Made by a program: the position numbers and the translations under genes
The notes under the pieces: model-generated
Told to the model about the DNA's origin: nothing
Seen by the model: the letters and a program-made list of their open reading frames with translations, nothing else
Database searches by the model: none
Source: CALKZN01 sp964633815
GTDB taxonomy: Bacteria; Pseudomonadota; Gammaproteobacteria; Arenicellales; Arenicellaceae
Reading direction: 5' to 3'
Length of the DNA: 24,534 nucleotides
Assembly: GCA_964633815.1 (NCBI GenBank)
Contig: CAZWHW010000025.1
Coordinates: 1-24,534, forward strand
Part shown: piece after piece, positions 14,175 through 22,293 of the stretch
How positions within the stretch are numbered: the stretch's first letter is position 1
Layout: the number at the start of each line of letters is the position of its first letter

Positions 14175-16259
14175 TTACGAAGTTTGTTCAACTTCCTTCA
14201 TGCTAAGACGAATCTTGCCTTGACGGTCAACTTCTAGCACTTTAACTCGAACTTCTTGTCCTTCTGATAAAAAGTCACTTACTTCATTGACACGTTCTTC
14301 AGCGATTTGTGAAATATGAACTAAGCCATCCTTACCAGGTAAGACATTCACAAATGCACCAAAATCCATCAATTTGACGACTTTACCTTCATAAATCATA
14401 CCCTCTTCAACTTCAGCAGTGATCAACTCAATACGGCGTTTTGCTTCTTCACCAGCTGTGCCTTCAACAGCAGCAATATTCACTGTTCCATCATCTTGAA
14501 TATCAATGGTTGCGCCTGTCTCTTCAGTCAGAGCACGAATCACAGCACCGCCTTTACCAATCACGTCACGAATTTTATCCGGATGAATCTTGATAGTCAT
14601 GATACGCGGCGCATGATCAGACATTTCTTCTTTTGGCGCTGCAATGACTTTTGCCATTTCATCCAAAATATAAATACGAGCATCTTTAGCTTGCGACAAT
14701 GCTTGTTTCATAATCTCTTCAGTAATGCCATCAATTTTGATATCCATTTGCAGTGCAGTTACACCTTCTGGAGTACCAGCCACTTTAAAGTCCATATCAC
14801 CTAAGTGATCTTCATCACCCAAAATATCGGTTAAAACAGCAAAACTATCTCCATCTTTGATCAAACCCATTGCCACACCAGACACTGGCGCTTTAATTGG
14901 CACACCTGAATCCATTAATGACAATGATGTTCCACAAACTGAAGCCATTGAACTTGAACCATTTGATTCGGTGATTTCAGACACAACACGAATTACATAA
15001 GGAAATTCTTCCGCTGTTGGAAGCACTGCAGCGACACCGCGGCGAGCCAAACGGCCATGACCAATTTCTCGACGTTTTGGCGAACCTACACGACCCACTT
15101 CACCTACACAATAAGGTGGGAAATTATAATGCAACATGAAGCGATCTTTCATCTCACCTTCAAGCGCATCAATGATTTGTGCATCTCGCTCTGTGCCCAA
15201 CGTAGTTGTCACAACTGCTTGAGTTTCACCACGAGTAAACAATGCTGAACCATGTGCACGTGGCCATACCTTAGTGCGTACATCAATTTGGCGCACAGTT
15301 GTCGTATCACGTCCATCAATTCGCTTCTCGCCAGAAAGAATGCGACTTCGCACAATTTTCTTTTCTAAGTTTTTGAAAGCTACATTGATTTGATCCGCAG
15401 TCACTTCGCCATCTTCATCATGAAGTTCTTCGAATAATTTTGTATGAGCCGCAGAAATTTTATCCTGCCGTTCCATCTTTTCTGGTGTTTGAAAAGCATC
15501 AACTAATTCAGCTTCTACTAAGCCAGCAATTTTTGCATCAAGTTCTGGAGTTTCCTCAGGTGGTGTCCATTCTTGCATAGGCTTGCCAACTTGTTTCGCA
15601 AAGTCTTCAATCGCATCAATTGCTTTTGTCGACGCTTCTTGACCAAAAATAACCGCACCAAGCATGACCTCTTCAGGCAAAATATTTGCTTCTGACTCAA
15701 CCATCAACACAGCATCACGCGTGCCAGCGACCACTAAGTCTAATTCAGAATTTTCCATCTCAGACAACAATGGGTTTAATACATATTCACCATCGATATA
15801 ACCCACTTTCGCAGCTGCAACAGGGCCATTAAAAGGAATGCCTGAAGTTGACATCGCTGCCGCTGCGCCAATCATTGCTACAATTTCAACATCCACATCA
15901 GGATCAATTGAAACAATCGTGATCACAACTTGCACATCATAACCAAAGCCTTTCGGGAACATTGGACGTAATGGGCGGTCAATCAAGCGACAAAGTAGAA
16001 TTGACTTCTCACTCGGGCGACCTTCACGACGAAAGAAACCGCCAGGAATTCGGCCCGCAGCATAAGTACGTTCTTCAACGTCAATTGTCAGCGGCATAAA
16101 ATCTTTTGGCTCGCCAGTAATCTTACTTACCGCGCTAACCATTACTTGAGTATCGCCACAACTAGCGATAACGCAGGCATCTGCCTGACGAGCGATTTCG
16201 CCCGTTTCTAAGGTGAATTCTCTATCACCATACTGAAAGGTTTTTGTTACCTTTGACAT
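14175..16259 (-). CDS. pnp: Polyribonucleotide nucleotidyltransferase (PNPase)
   Basis: A 694-residue PNPase, close to the usual 700-710. Two RNase PH domains are present; the first contains TYAAGRIPGGFFRREGRPS and the second carries GTSLSLMDSGVP and DILGDEDHLGDMDFKVAGT. A KH domain (IGKGGAVIRALTEETGATI) and an S1 domain (GKVVKLMDFGAFVNVLPGKDG) follow. It degrades RNA 3' to 5' with phosphate as part of the degradosome. The ATG at 16259 has GAGGAAAA upstream. It follows rpsO as in other gammaproteobacteria, but a terminator lies between them. Confidence 0.98.
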   Translation of the reverse strand: MSKVTKTFQYGDREFTLETGEIARQADACVIASCGDTQVMVSAVSKITGEPKDFMPLTIDVEERTYAAGRIPGGFFRREGRPSEKSILLCRLIDRPLRPMFPKGFGYDVQVVITIVSIDPDVDVEIVAMIGAAAAMSTSGIPFNGPVAAAKVGYIDGEYVLNPLLSEMENSELDLVVAGTRDAVLMVESEANILPEEVMLGAVIFGQEASTKAIDAIEDFAKQVGKPMQEWTPPEETPELDAKIAGLVEAELVDAFQTPEKMERQDKISAAHTKLFEELHDEDGEVTADQINVAFKNLEKKIVRSRILSGEKRIDGRDTTTVRQIDVRTKVWPRAHGSALFTRGETQAVVTTTLGTERDAQIIDALEGEMKDRFMLHYNFPPYCVGEVGRVGSPKRREIGHGRLARRGVAAVLPTAEEFPYVIRVVSEITESNGSSSMASVCGTSLSLMDSGVPIKAPVSGVAMGLIKDGDSFAVLTDILGDEDHLGDMDFKVAGTPEGVTALQMDIKIDGITEEIMKQALSQAKDARIYILDEMAKVIAAPKEEMSDHAPRIMTIKIHPDKIRDVIGKGGAVIRALTEETGATIDIQDDGTVNIAAVEGTAGEEAKRRIELITAEVEEGMIYEGKVVKLMDFGAFVNVLPGKDGLVHISQIAEERVNEVSDFLSEGQEVRVKVLEVDRQGKIRLSMKEVEQTS

Positions 16260-16357
16260 AATTATTTTCCTCTAAACATTTACAAGCAGACCCTTGTCCA
16301 CCGTATTTTCTATAACTTATAAAAAAGTGAAGCGATTTTCAAACTTCACAAAAGAAC

Positions 16358-16402
16358 AGGCTTTGGATACTCTAAAATCACTTTCCAAAATACATAAAGC
16401 CT
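16358..16402 (-). promoter_or_regulatory. Inverted repeat in the pnp leader region
   Basis: AGGCTTT at 16358-16364 pairs with AAAGCCT at 16396-16402, with the alternative inner pairing TTTGGA/TCCAAA. In enterobacteria the pnp leader forms a long hairpin cut by RNase III and used for PNPase autoregulation. This is a shorter and imperfect candidate for an equivalent structure. Confidence 0.3.
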
Positions 16403-16411
16403 TAAAAAAGC

Positions 16412-16435
16412 AAAAGAGAGCCTAAGCTCTCTTTT
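16412..16435 (-). terminator. Terminator after rpsO
   Basis: A perfect 10-bp inverted repeat, AAAAGAGAGC / GCTCTCTTTT, with a 4-base loop, 11 bases past the rpsO stop. It is followed on the minus strand by a further T-rich tract. It should end or attenuate the rpsO transcript before pnp. Confidence 0.88.
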
Positions 16436-16446
16436 ACAAATAACTC

Positions 16447-16716
16447 TTATTTACGCAAACCTAAGCGCTTAATAAGTTCACGATAACGCTCAATATCTTT
16501 ATTCTTAAGATAATCAAGCAATTTACGACGATTATTAACCAAACGTAGCAAACCTTGGCGTGAATGATGATCGTGGATGTGCTCTTTGAAATGCGGCGCC
16601 AAATCTTTGATACGCGCAGTCAATAGTGCAATTTGAACTTCTGGAGAACCAGTATCGCCTTTTTCAAGGGCGTATTCAGCAACAACTGCCGCTTTATCTT
16701 GTGCTGTTAAAGCCAT
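16447..16716 (-). CDS. rpsO: 30S ribosomal protein S15
   Basis: An 89-residue S15 with all family marks: GDTGSPEVQIALLTARI, HFKEHIHDHHSRQGLL and the C-terminal RRKLLDYL...RY..LI..LGLRK. It binds 16S rRNA at the central three-way junction early in assembly. The ATG at 16716 has GAGG 8 bases upstream. It has its own sigma-70-like promoter and a structured leader, as it is cut off from truB by a gene on the opposite strand. Confidence 0.98.
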   Translation of the reverse strand: MALTAQDKAAVVAEYALEKGDTGSPEVQIALLTARIKDLAPHFKEHIHDHHSRQGLLRLVNNRRKLLDYLKNKDIERYRELIKRLGLRK

Positions 16717-16750
16717 TTTAAACCTCGTTTAACCTCTTCATTTATCTAAT

Positions 16751-16803
16751 CTTGAAAATCCCTGAAGGGCAGAATCTTCAAATCTCTTGAGTCAAATTTC
16801 AAG
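16751..16803 (-). promoter_or_regulatory. Structured rpsO leader, possible S15 autoregulatory element
   Basis: Within the roughly 90-base leader, CTTGAAA (16751-16757) can pair with TTTCAAG (16797-16803). A smaller hairpin TGAAG/CTTCA (16763-16780) is nested inside. S15 represses its own mRNA through leader structures that differ between bacterial groups, so this is a reasonable candidate, but no known S15 motif was recognised. Confidence 0.35.
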
Positions 16804-16811
16804 AATGGCGA

Positions 16812-16840
16812 ATTCTAGCCGTGAAACCTGCTAGACACAA
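16812..16840 (-). promoter_or_regulatory. Sigma-70-type promoter of rpsO
   Basis: On the minus strand, TTGTGT and TAGAAT are separated by exactly 17 bases, a good -35/-10 pair. The predicted start near 16805 gives a leader of about 90 bases. It lies in the divergent gap before the plus-strand lyase gene. Confidence 0.68.
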
Positions 16841-16951
16841 GCACTTTTAATGCGAAACAACTATATTTCATGCAGGTTTCTACCCGCAAAACTAAATATC
16901 CGTTATTCTGTAATCAATACTTCCGTAAAACAAAACAATACGCATCTAAGC

Positions 16952-18046
16952 ATGGTCGAATTTGCAAAAAAGCGCCGCGAACAACATTCAAAAAAATGGA
17001 CACGATTCGATCCAAAGTTCACCCCACTGTGGATTGCTGATATGGATTTTGTGATTTGCTCACATATTCGTGATGAGATGCAAACCATATTACAAAATGA
17101 AACCTTCGGTTATGCCTACATTCCCTCTTCAGCAACGATGTCTATCATTGATTGGTGTGAACAGCGCTATCATTGGTCAATAGATCAAGATTGGATTGTC
17201 TGGCTACCCGGAATTGTGCCGGCATTTAGCTTAGTCAAAGAATTGTTTACTCCTCCAGACCATAAAATACTCATTCAATCCCCAAATTATCCTCCATTGC
17301 TAGATTCAGCGCAGCATTTAAACAAACCATTTGAACTGATTCCTTCATTATTTTGCCAAAAACAACAAAAATGGCGCATGGACTTTTCTGCACTTGAACA
17401 ACAATTTCAAACAAGTAAAACCAGTATTTTTTCTTTTGCCAACCCTGCCAATCCGCTAGGTTATACATTTTCAGAAAAAGAACTTAATCAAATCACAACA
17501 CTCTGCAAAGAATATGATGTATTGATTTGTTCTGATGAAATCCACTGTGATTTAAGTTTTGACTTAAAACCTCACATTCCAATGGCAAAAATTAGTCCCG
17601 AAAACAGCATCACCCTGATGGCTGCCAGCAAAACATTTAATATTGCTGGTTTGAACACTGCTTTTGCCATCATTCCCAATGAACAACTAAGAACACAATT
17701 CAAGCAAGCCGCAGAGCAGCGCGTCGGTGGACCCAGCATTTTAGGAGCGGCCGCGACTCAAGCCGCTTTTAAGCATGGCAATCCATGGCGTTTAGAAGTG
17801 CTTGAATACTTGCAAGGTAATCGAGATTTAATCCATGCGTGGGGAGAACAACAAAAACTTGAACAACACTATCTGCCAGAAGCAACTCATTTGTATTGGT
17901 TGAAATTACCCTACCAACATTTTATAGATCATCAAATCGTTCCTTCGCGCGGCAAAGAATTTGGTGATGCAAATTTTAATCGAATAAATTTCGCTTGCGA
18001 ACGATCTTTATTAGAAAAAGCCTTGAGCAGATTAAGCTCAATTTGA
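16952..18046 (+). CDS. PatB/MalY-type PLP-dependent C-S lyase (cystathionine beta-lyase-like)
   Basis: A fold-type I aminotransferase-like enzyme of the MalY/PatB group. It has LWIADMDF near the N-terminus, FANPANPLGY, SDEIHCDL (Asp that binds the PLP ring nitrogen) and the PLP lysine in AASKTFNIAGLN (Lys227 from this start). NRINFACERSLLEKAL supplies the substrate-binding Arg. Such enzymes cleave cystathionine or other cysteine S-conjugates. The start at 16952 (MVEFAKKRREQHSKKW) matches the family's N-terminus. An in-frame ATG at 16850 would add 34 unfamiliar residues, and neither has a clear ribosome site. At 364 residues it is slightly shorter than the usual 385-390, with a contraction before the final Arg motif. 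It is the only plus-strand gene and lies between truB and rpsO, 24 bases from the convergent truB stop. Confidence 0.85.
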   Translation: MVEFAKKRREQHSKKWTRFDPKFTPLWIADMDFVICSHIRDEMQTILQNETFGYAYIPSSATMSIIDWCEQRYHWSIDQDWIVWLPGIVPAFSLVKELFTPPDHKILIQSPNYPPLLDSAQHLNKPFELIPSLFCQKQQKWRMDFSALEQQFQTSKTSIFSFANPANPLGYTFSEKELNQITTLCKEYDVLICSDEIHCDLSFDLKPHIPMAKISPENSITLMAASKTFNIAGLNTAFAIIPNEQLRTQFKQAAEQRVGGPSILGAAATQAAFKHGNPWRLEVLEYLQGNRDLIHAWGEQQKLEQHYLPEATHLYWLKLPYQHFIDHQIVPSRGKEFGDANFNRINFACERSLLEKALSRLSSI

Positions 18047-18070
18047 ATTACTACAAATCAAAATTCAGAT

Positions 18071-19057
18071 TTAAACAAACTGATTAAATAAACGCCTCAC
18101 TTTAACTTGATGATCTCCTTTGCGTTCAGCAATTCCTAAAAAGTGCACTGAATCTTGGCCGTCAACAGATTGATATAAGCGAAAATGTTGCCCATCTATC
18201 AATTCAATCGGTGTTTTTTGCTCTGCTTTGTCAGTATTTAATACTGACAGATCAATTGCTCGGCCATGCGACACGTGTTCTGCATTCACCTGATCAACAT
18301 TCAACGCTGGCAAAGATTGCAATAAAGCATCAGCTGGCAACAATTTTTCTACAATAAATGCAGTTCTAGCATCACTATTGTCAGAAAAACTAGTTATCTC
18401 GGCCTCAATTTGATCAAAACTAACTGCATCAGCGATCTGTAAATATTTACTTGTTGTGCGTCTCAATTTCGTGATATGCGCACCACAACCAAGTTGTTCA
18501 CCTAAATCAGCTGCTAATTGGCGTACATAAAAACCGCTGGAGCAATGCACCTGTAGGCAAACTTGATCATTCTTTAACAATTCACCTGTTAAGGAAAAAA
18601 CTGTCATTTTTCGTGCTTTGCGTTCAATCTCTTGGCCTTTTAAAGCCAATTTATACAGTGGCTGACCTTGATGTTTGAGAGCGCTAACCATTGGCGGGAC
18701 TTGTTCAATTTCACCTACAAATTGCTCTAGAGCAGCTTGCAATTGTTGATCGGTTACTTTGACTTCTCGCCGCTCAACAACTTCACCATCACAGTCATGT
18801 GAGTCAGTAATCACACCTAACTGAATAGTGGCTTCATAGGATTTATCGGAATGTAAAAAATATTCAGACAAACACGTTGCTTTACCAAAACAAATAGGAA
18901 GCAAGCCAGTGGCTAAAGGATCTAAACTGCCTGTATGCCCTGCTTTCTTGGCGTTAAATAAATACTTAATGCGTTGCAAATAGAAGTTGGACGAACGTCC
19001 ACTGGGTTTATCTAACAATAACACTCCACAAATGTCATCCCCGCGATGTTTAACCAT
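18071..19057 (-). CDS. truB: tRNA pseudouridine(55) synthase TruB
   Basis: A 328-residue TruB with GVLLLDKPSGRSSN at the N-terminus, the catalytic Asp46 in GHTGSLDPLATGLLP, and the later motif SSGFYVRQLAADLGEQLGCGAH. A PUA-like C-terminal part follows. It converts U55 in the T-loop of tRNAs to pseudouridine. It starts 15 bases after the rbfA stop, without a clear Shine-Dalgarno sequence, so coupling to rbfA is likely. Its stop lies 24 bases from the end of the convergent lyase gene, with no terminator between them. Confidence 0.97.
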   Translation of the reverse strand: MVKHRGDDICGVLLLDKPSGRSSNFYLQRIKYLFNAKKAGHTGSLDPLATGLLPICFGKATCLSEYFLHSDKSYEATIQLGVITDSHDCDGEVVERREVKVTDQQLQAALEQFVGEIEQVPPMVSALKHQGQPLYKLALKGQEIERKARKMTVFSLTGELLKNDQVCLQVHCSSGFYVRQLAADLGEQLGCGAHITKLRRTTSKYLQIADAVSFDQIEAEITSFSDNSDARTAFIVEKLLPADALLQSLPALNVDQVNAEHVSHGRAIDLSVLNTDKAEQKTPIELIDGQHFRLYQSVDGQDSVHFLGIAERKGDHQVKVRRLFNQFV

Positions 19058-19072
19058 AAGGAGTTGAAGAAT

Positions 19073-19453
19073 TTATTCTTCTTCAGACAAATCAGAGTCC
19101 ACAACAGAATCAATCAATGCGCTGAGTTCTTGGCCCTTAACAATTGAGTGATCATATTTAAAATGTATATCAGGACAACGACGCATATCCATTGTTTGCG
19201 CCAAGCGTCTCTTTAAAAAAGTCTTGGCTTTATTTAATGAACGCATTGAGATATCAATTTCTTCATCAGTACTTGTTTGCGAACCAAACATAAAAATAGT
19301 GGCATGACGCAAATCACGGGTGACATTCACCTCTACAACGGATAAACGTTTGACTCGTTCGTCTTTAACTTCGAATTGAATCAAGGTCGCCAAGCCGCGA
19401 CTAACGGCTTGGGCAACACGATCACTGCGAGGAAATTCTCTAGCGTTTGGCAT
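19073..19453 (-). CDS. rbfA: 30S ribosome-binding factor A
   Basis: A 126-residue RbfA. It starts MPNAREFPRSDRVAQAV, followed by the KH-fold strands SVVEVNVTRDLRHATIFMF and the conserved RRCPDIHFKYDHSIVKG. It acts in late 16S rRNA processing and cold adaptation. It begins 3 bases after the infB stop, the usual tight arrangement. Confidence 0.95.
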   Translation of the reverse strand: MPNAREFPRSDRVAQAVSRGLATLIQFEVKDERVKRLSVVEVNVTRDLRHATIFMFGSQTSTDEEIDISMRSLNKAKTFLKRRLAQTMDMRRCPDIHFKYDHSIVKGQELSALIDSVVDSDLSEEE

Positions 19454-19456
19454 ACT

Positions 19457-22240
19457 TTAAAGCGTTGCTTTCACTTCAACGGTTTCAAAGATTTCTAACT
19501 GATCTCCTGACTTAATATCGTTGTAGTTTTTAACGCCAATACCGCATTCCATATTTGCTTTAACTTCTGTCGCATCATCTTTAAAGCGCTTTAAAGAGTC
19601 GATATTACCTTCAAAGATCACCACACCTTCTCTAAGAACACGCACCATCGCATTACGACGAACAATACCTTCAGTTACATAACAACCAGCAACTGCACCA
19701 AGTTTTGCCACACGAAAAACATCACGAACTTCAACATAGCCCAAGACATTTTCTTTAATTTCAGGCGCTAACAAGCCTTCCATCGCAGCTCTAAGGTCAT
19801 CAATAACATCATAGATGACCTTGTAATAACGAATTTCAATATTTTCAGATTCAGATAATCTTCTCGCTGCTGCATCAGCGCGCACATTAAAGCCGACCAC
19901 AAAACCTGAAGACGCCATGGCTAAATTAATATCCGACTCATTAATGCCGCCGACCATGCCGTGCACCACACTGACTTTCACTTCATCAGTAGAGAGTTTT
20001 ATCAACGACTCTTGCAGTGCTTCAATTGAACCTTGCACATCAGCTTTGATCAGAACATTCACAGTTTTAACATCACCTTCTTGCATGTTCTGAAACATAT
20101 TTTCAAGCTTGGCTGCCTGCTGACGTTTCAAACGTGCTTCACGCTCTTGTGACTGGCGAAATTCAGCCGCTTCACGGGCTTTTCGCTCATCGCCCACAAC
20201 TAACATCTCATCGCCTGCCGCAGGAACTCCACTTAAACCTTGTATTTCAACTGGTGTCGATGGACCCGCTGCCTTGATAGTGTTACTGGCACTGTCTAGC
20301 ATCACTCGGACCTTGCCCGTTTCCTGACCAACCAAGACAATATCACCTGCATTCAAAATTCCTTGTTGGACCAATACAGTTGCAACTGGACCACGGCCTT
20401 TATCTAATCGAGCTTCTACAACAACACCTGATGCTGAACCTGAAGGGCGCGCTTTCAATTCAAGAATCTCAGCTTGCAATGCCAACGCCTCAAGCAATGT
20501 TTCAACACCTTCACCTGTGTGTGCTGAAACTGGAATCATTTGAACATCACCACCCCAATCTTCTGGAATCACTTCTTCGCTAGCTAATTCTTGTTTAACA
20601 CGGTCAATATCGGCTTGTTCTTTATCCACCTTGTTGATAGCCACCACCATAGGCACATTCGCATTTTTCGAATGACGAATAGCTTCAATCGTTTGTGGCT
20701 TCACACCATCATCAGCGGCCACAACCAAGATAACTAAATCAGTCGCCTGCGCACCACGGGCACGCATCGCACTAAATGCTTCGTGACCGGGTGTATCTAA
20801 GAAAGTCACATCACCCATTGACGTTTTAACTTTATAAGCACCGATATGTTGAGTAATACCACCTGCTTCGCCATCGGCAATTTTTGCTTGTCGAATATAA
20901 TCAAGCAAAGATGTTTTACCATGGTCTACGTGCCCCATCACAGTAACAACGCTACTGCGAGGCTCGAAATCGGTTTCATCAACTTCAACTTCTTGTTCAG
21001 CAATAAATGCTTCAGGATCGGCTTGTTTTGAAGCAATCGCCTTATGGCCCATTTCCTCAACGATTAGTGTTGCAGTATCAGTATCTAAAGTCTGATTAAT
21101 TGTTACCATAGTTCCCATATTAAATAGCAACTTAATCACTTCATTAGATTTAACTGCCATCGCTTGAGCAAGATCAGCGACGCTAATGTTTTCAGGAATT
21201 TCAATTTCACGAACAACTGGTGCTACTGGCTTTTCAAATACATGTTGCTCACTTGATGAGGATTTGATTTTACCTGCTCTAGAGCGCAATTTGCGCTCTT
21301 TAGTAACATGCAATTCTTCACGGTCACCACCACGCCCTTTACGGCCTTTTTTGTTGCGGCGATCATTGGTCGAGGTTTTATCTTCTGCTGGTTTAGGTTT
21401 TGGTTTATCTCTACCAGAACGTAAACGATCAGCTGAAATTTTAGGCGCGTCTTGAACAATAGCTCGAGGAATTCTTCTTTCGCCTTCCTTTACAGGCGCA
21501 CGACGTCTGATAACTAAATTTTCTTGCTCTTCTTCAGCTGCTTCAGCCTTTTCAGTGGCAACTACTGTAGCTTTTTCCGCAGCTGCAGCAATTTTTGCCG
21601 CTTCTTCAGCTTCTTTTTCAGCCTGTTTTGCCGCTTCTTCAGCTTCTTTTGCAGCTATTTCTGCCGCAGCTTTACGGCGACCTTCTTCTTGAGATTCAGC
21701 TTCTAATCGCGCTTTTTCAGCTGCTTCTTCTGCCAAACGTGCTTCTTCAGCCGCTTTAGCTTCTTGTTCAGCTGCTTGTTTTTCCGCTTCTTCAGCAGCA
21801 AGACGCTCTTGTTCCGCTTGATGAGCAGCAGCTGCTATTTCTTCGGCTTGTTGTTTTTGCAAATTTTCAGTTTGCTCTTCTTGCAAACGTTGCTTTTCTT
21901 GCTCTAACAGCACTTCTTTTTTAACAAAAGTACGTTTTTTCTTTACTTCAACTTGAACAGTTCGTGTGGTACCTGTTCGTGATGTTTGTTGAATCTCAGA
22001 TGTAGTTTTACGATTAACCGTAATCTTTGAACGAGGGCTGGTTGTTAGTGTAGGCTTTTCTTCATCAGTTGCCGCTGCATGTCCTCCACGCAAAAACTCC
22101 AACAACTTGCGTTTCTCAGCGTCATCGAGTACATCATCAACTGCTTTACCTTTAACACCTGCTTGCTCAAGCTGCTTAACTAAACGTTCAGGATCTAGAT
22201 TGATTTGTTCTGCAAATTTTTTGATTGTGATTATTGACAT
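19457..22240 (-). CDS. infB: Translation initiation factor IF-2
   Basis: A 927-residue IF-2. It has an IF2_N subdomain at about 1-52 and a long Ala/Glu/Lys-rich, probably helical stretch at about 108-240. A basic low-complexity linker and a second IF2_N-type region (VADLAQAMAVKSNEVIKLLF, about 353-373) follow. The GTPase domain has G1 GHVDHGKT at 436-443, GGITQHIGAY, DTPGHEAF at 482-489 and NKVD at 536-539. C-terminal domains bind fMet-tRNA. It brings initiator tRNA to the 30S subunit; the initiator tRNA gene itself lies at the head of this cluster. The ATG at 22240 has GAGG upstream. Confidence 0.98.
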   Translation of the reverse strand: MSIITIKKFAEQINLDPERLVKQLEQAGVKGKAVDDVLDDAEKRKLLEFLRGGHAAATDEEKPTLTTSPRSKITVNRKTTSEIQQTSRTGTTRTVQVEVKKKRTFVKKEVLLEQEKQRLQEEQTENLQKQQAEEIAAAAHQAEQERLAAEEAEKQAAEQEAKAAEEARLAEEAAEKARLEAESQEEGRRKAAAEIAAKEAEEAAKQAEKEAEEAAKIAAAAEKATVVATEKAEAAEEEQENLVIRRRAPVKEGERRIPRAIVQDAPKISADRLRSGRDKPKPKPAEDKTSTNDRRNKKGRKGRGGDREELHVTKERKLRSRAGKIKSSSSEQHVFEKPVAPVVREIEIPENISVADLAQAMAVKSNEVIKLLFNMGTMVTINQTLDTDTATLIVEEMGHKAIASKQADPEAFIAEQEVEVDETDFEPRSSVVTVMGHVDHGKTSLLDYIRQAKIADGEAGGITQHIGAYKVKTSMGDVTFLDTPGHEAFSAMRARGAQATDLVILVVAADDGVKPQTIEAIRHSKNANVPMVVAINKVDKEQADIDRVKQELASEEVIPEDWGGDVQMIPVSAHTGEGVETLLEALALQAEILELKARPSGSASGVVVEARLDKGRGPVATVLVQQGILNAGDIVLVGQETGKVRVMLDSASNTIKAAGPSTPVEIQGLSGVPAAGDEMLVVGDERKAREAAEFRQSQEREARLKRQQAAKLENMFQNMQEGDVKTVNVLIKADVQGSIEALQESLIKLSTDEVKVSVVHGMVGGINESDINLAMASSGFVVGFNVRADAAARRLSESENIEIRYYKVIYDVIDDLRAAMEGLLAPEIKENVLGYVEVRDVFRVAKLGAVAGCYVTEGIVRRNAMVRVLREGVVIFEGNIDSLKRFKDDATEVKANMECGIGVKNYNDIKSGDQLEIFETVEVKATL

Positions 22241-22293
22241 ATTGCCTCGTAAAATTCAGTCGCTCGTATTATTTCTCAAAAGTGCCTTGTTAG

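Noticed and set aside
14496..14804. A 102-codon plus-strand frame
   Set aside because: Antisense to the conserved KH/RNase PH region of pnp, rich in His/Phe/Asn as shadow frames usually are.
21524..21950. Repetitive A/E-rich segment in infB as a possible tandem DNA repeat
   Set aside because: It is the known helical low-complexity linker of IF-2; the DNA units are irregular and no separate repeat element is needed.
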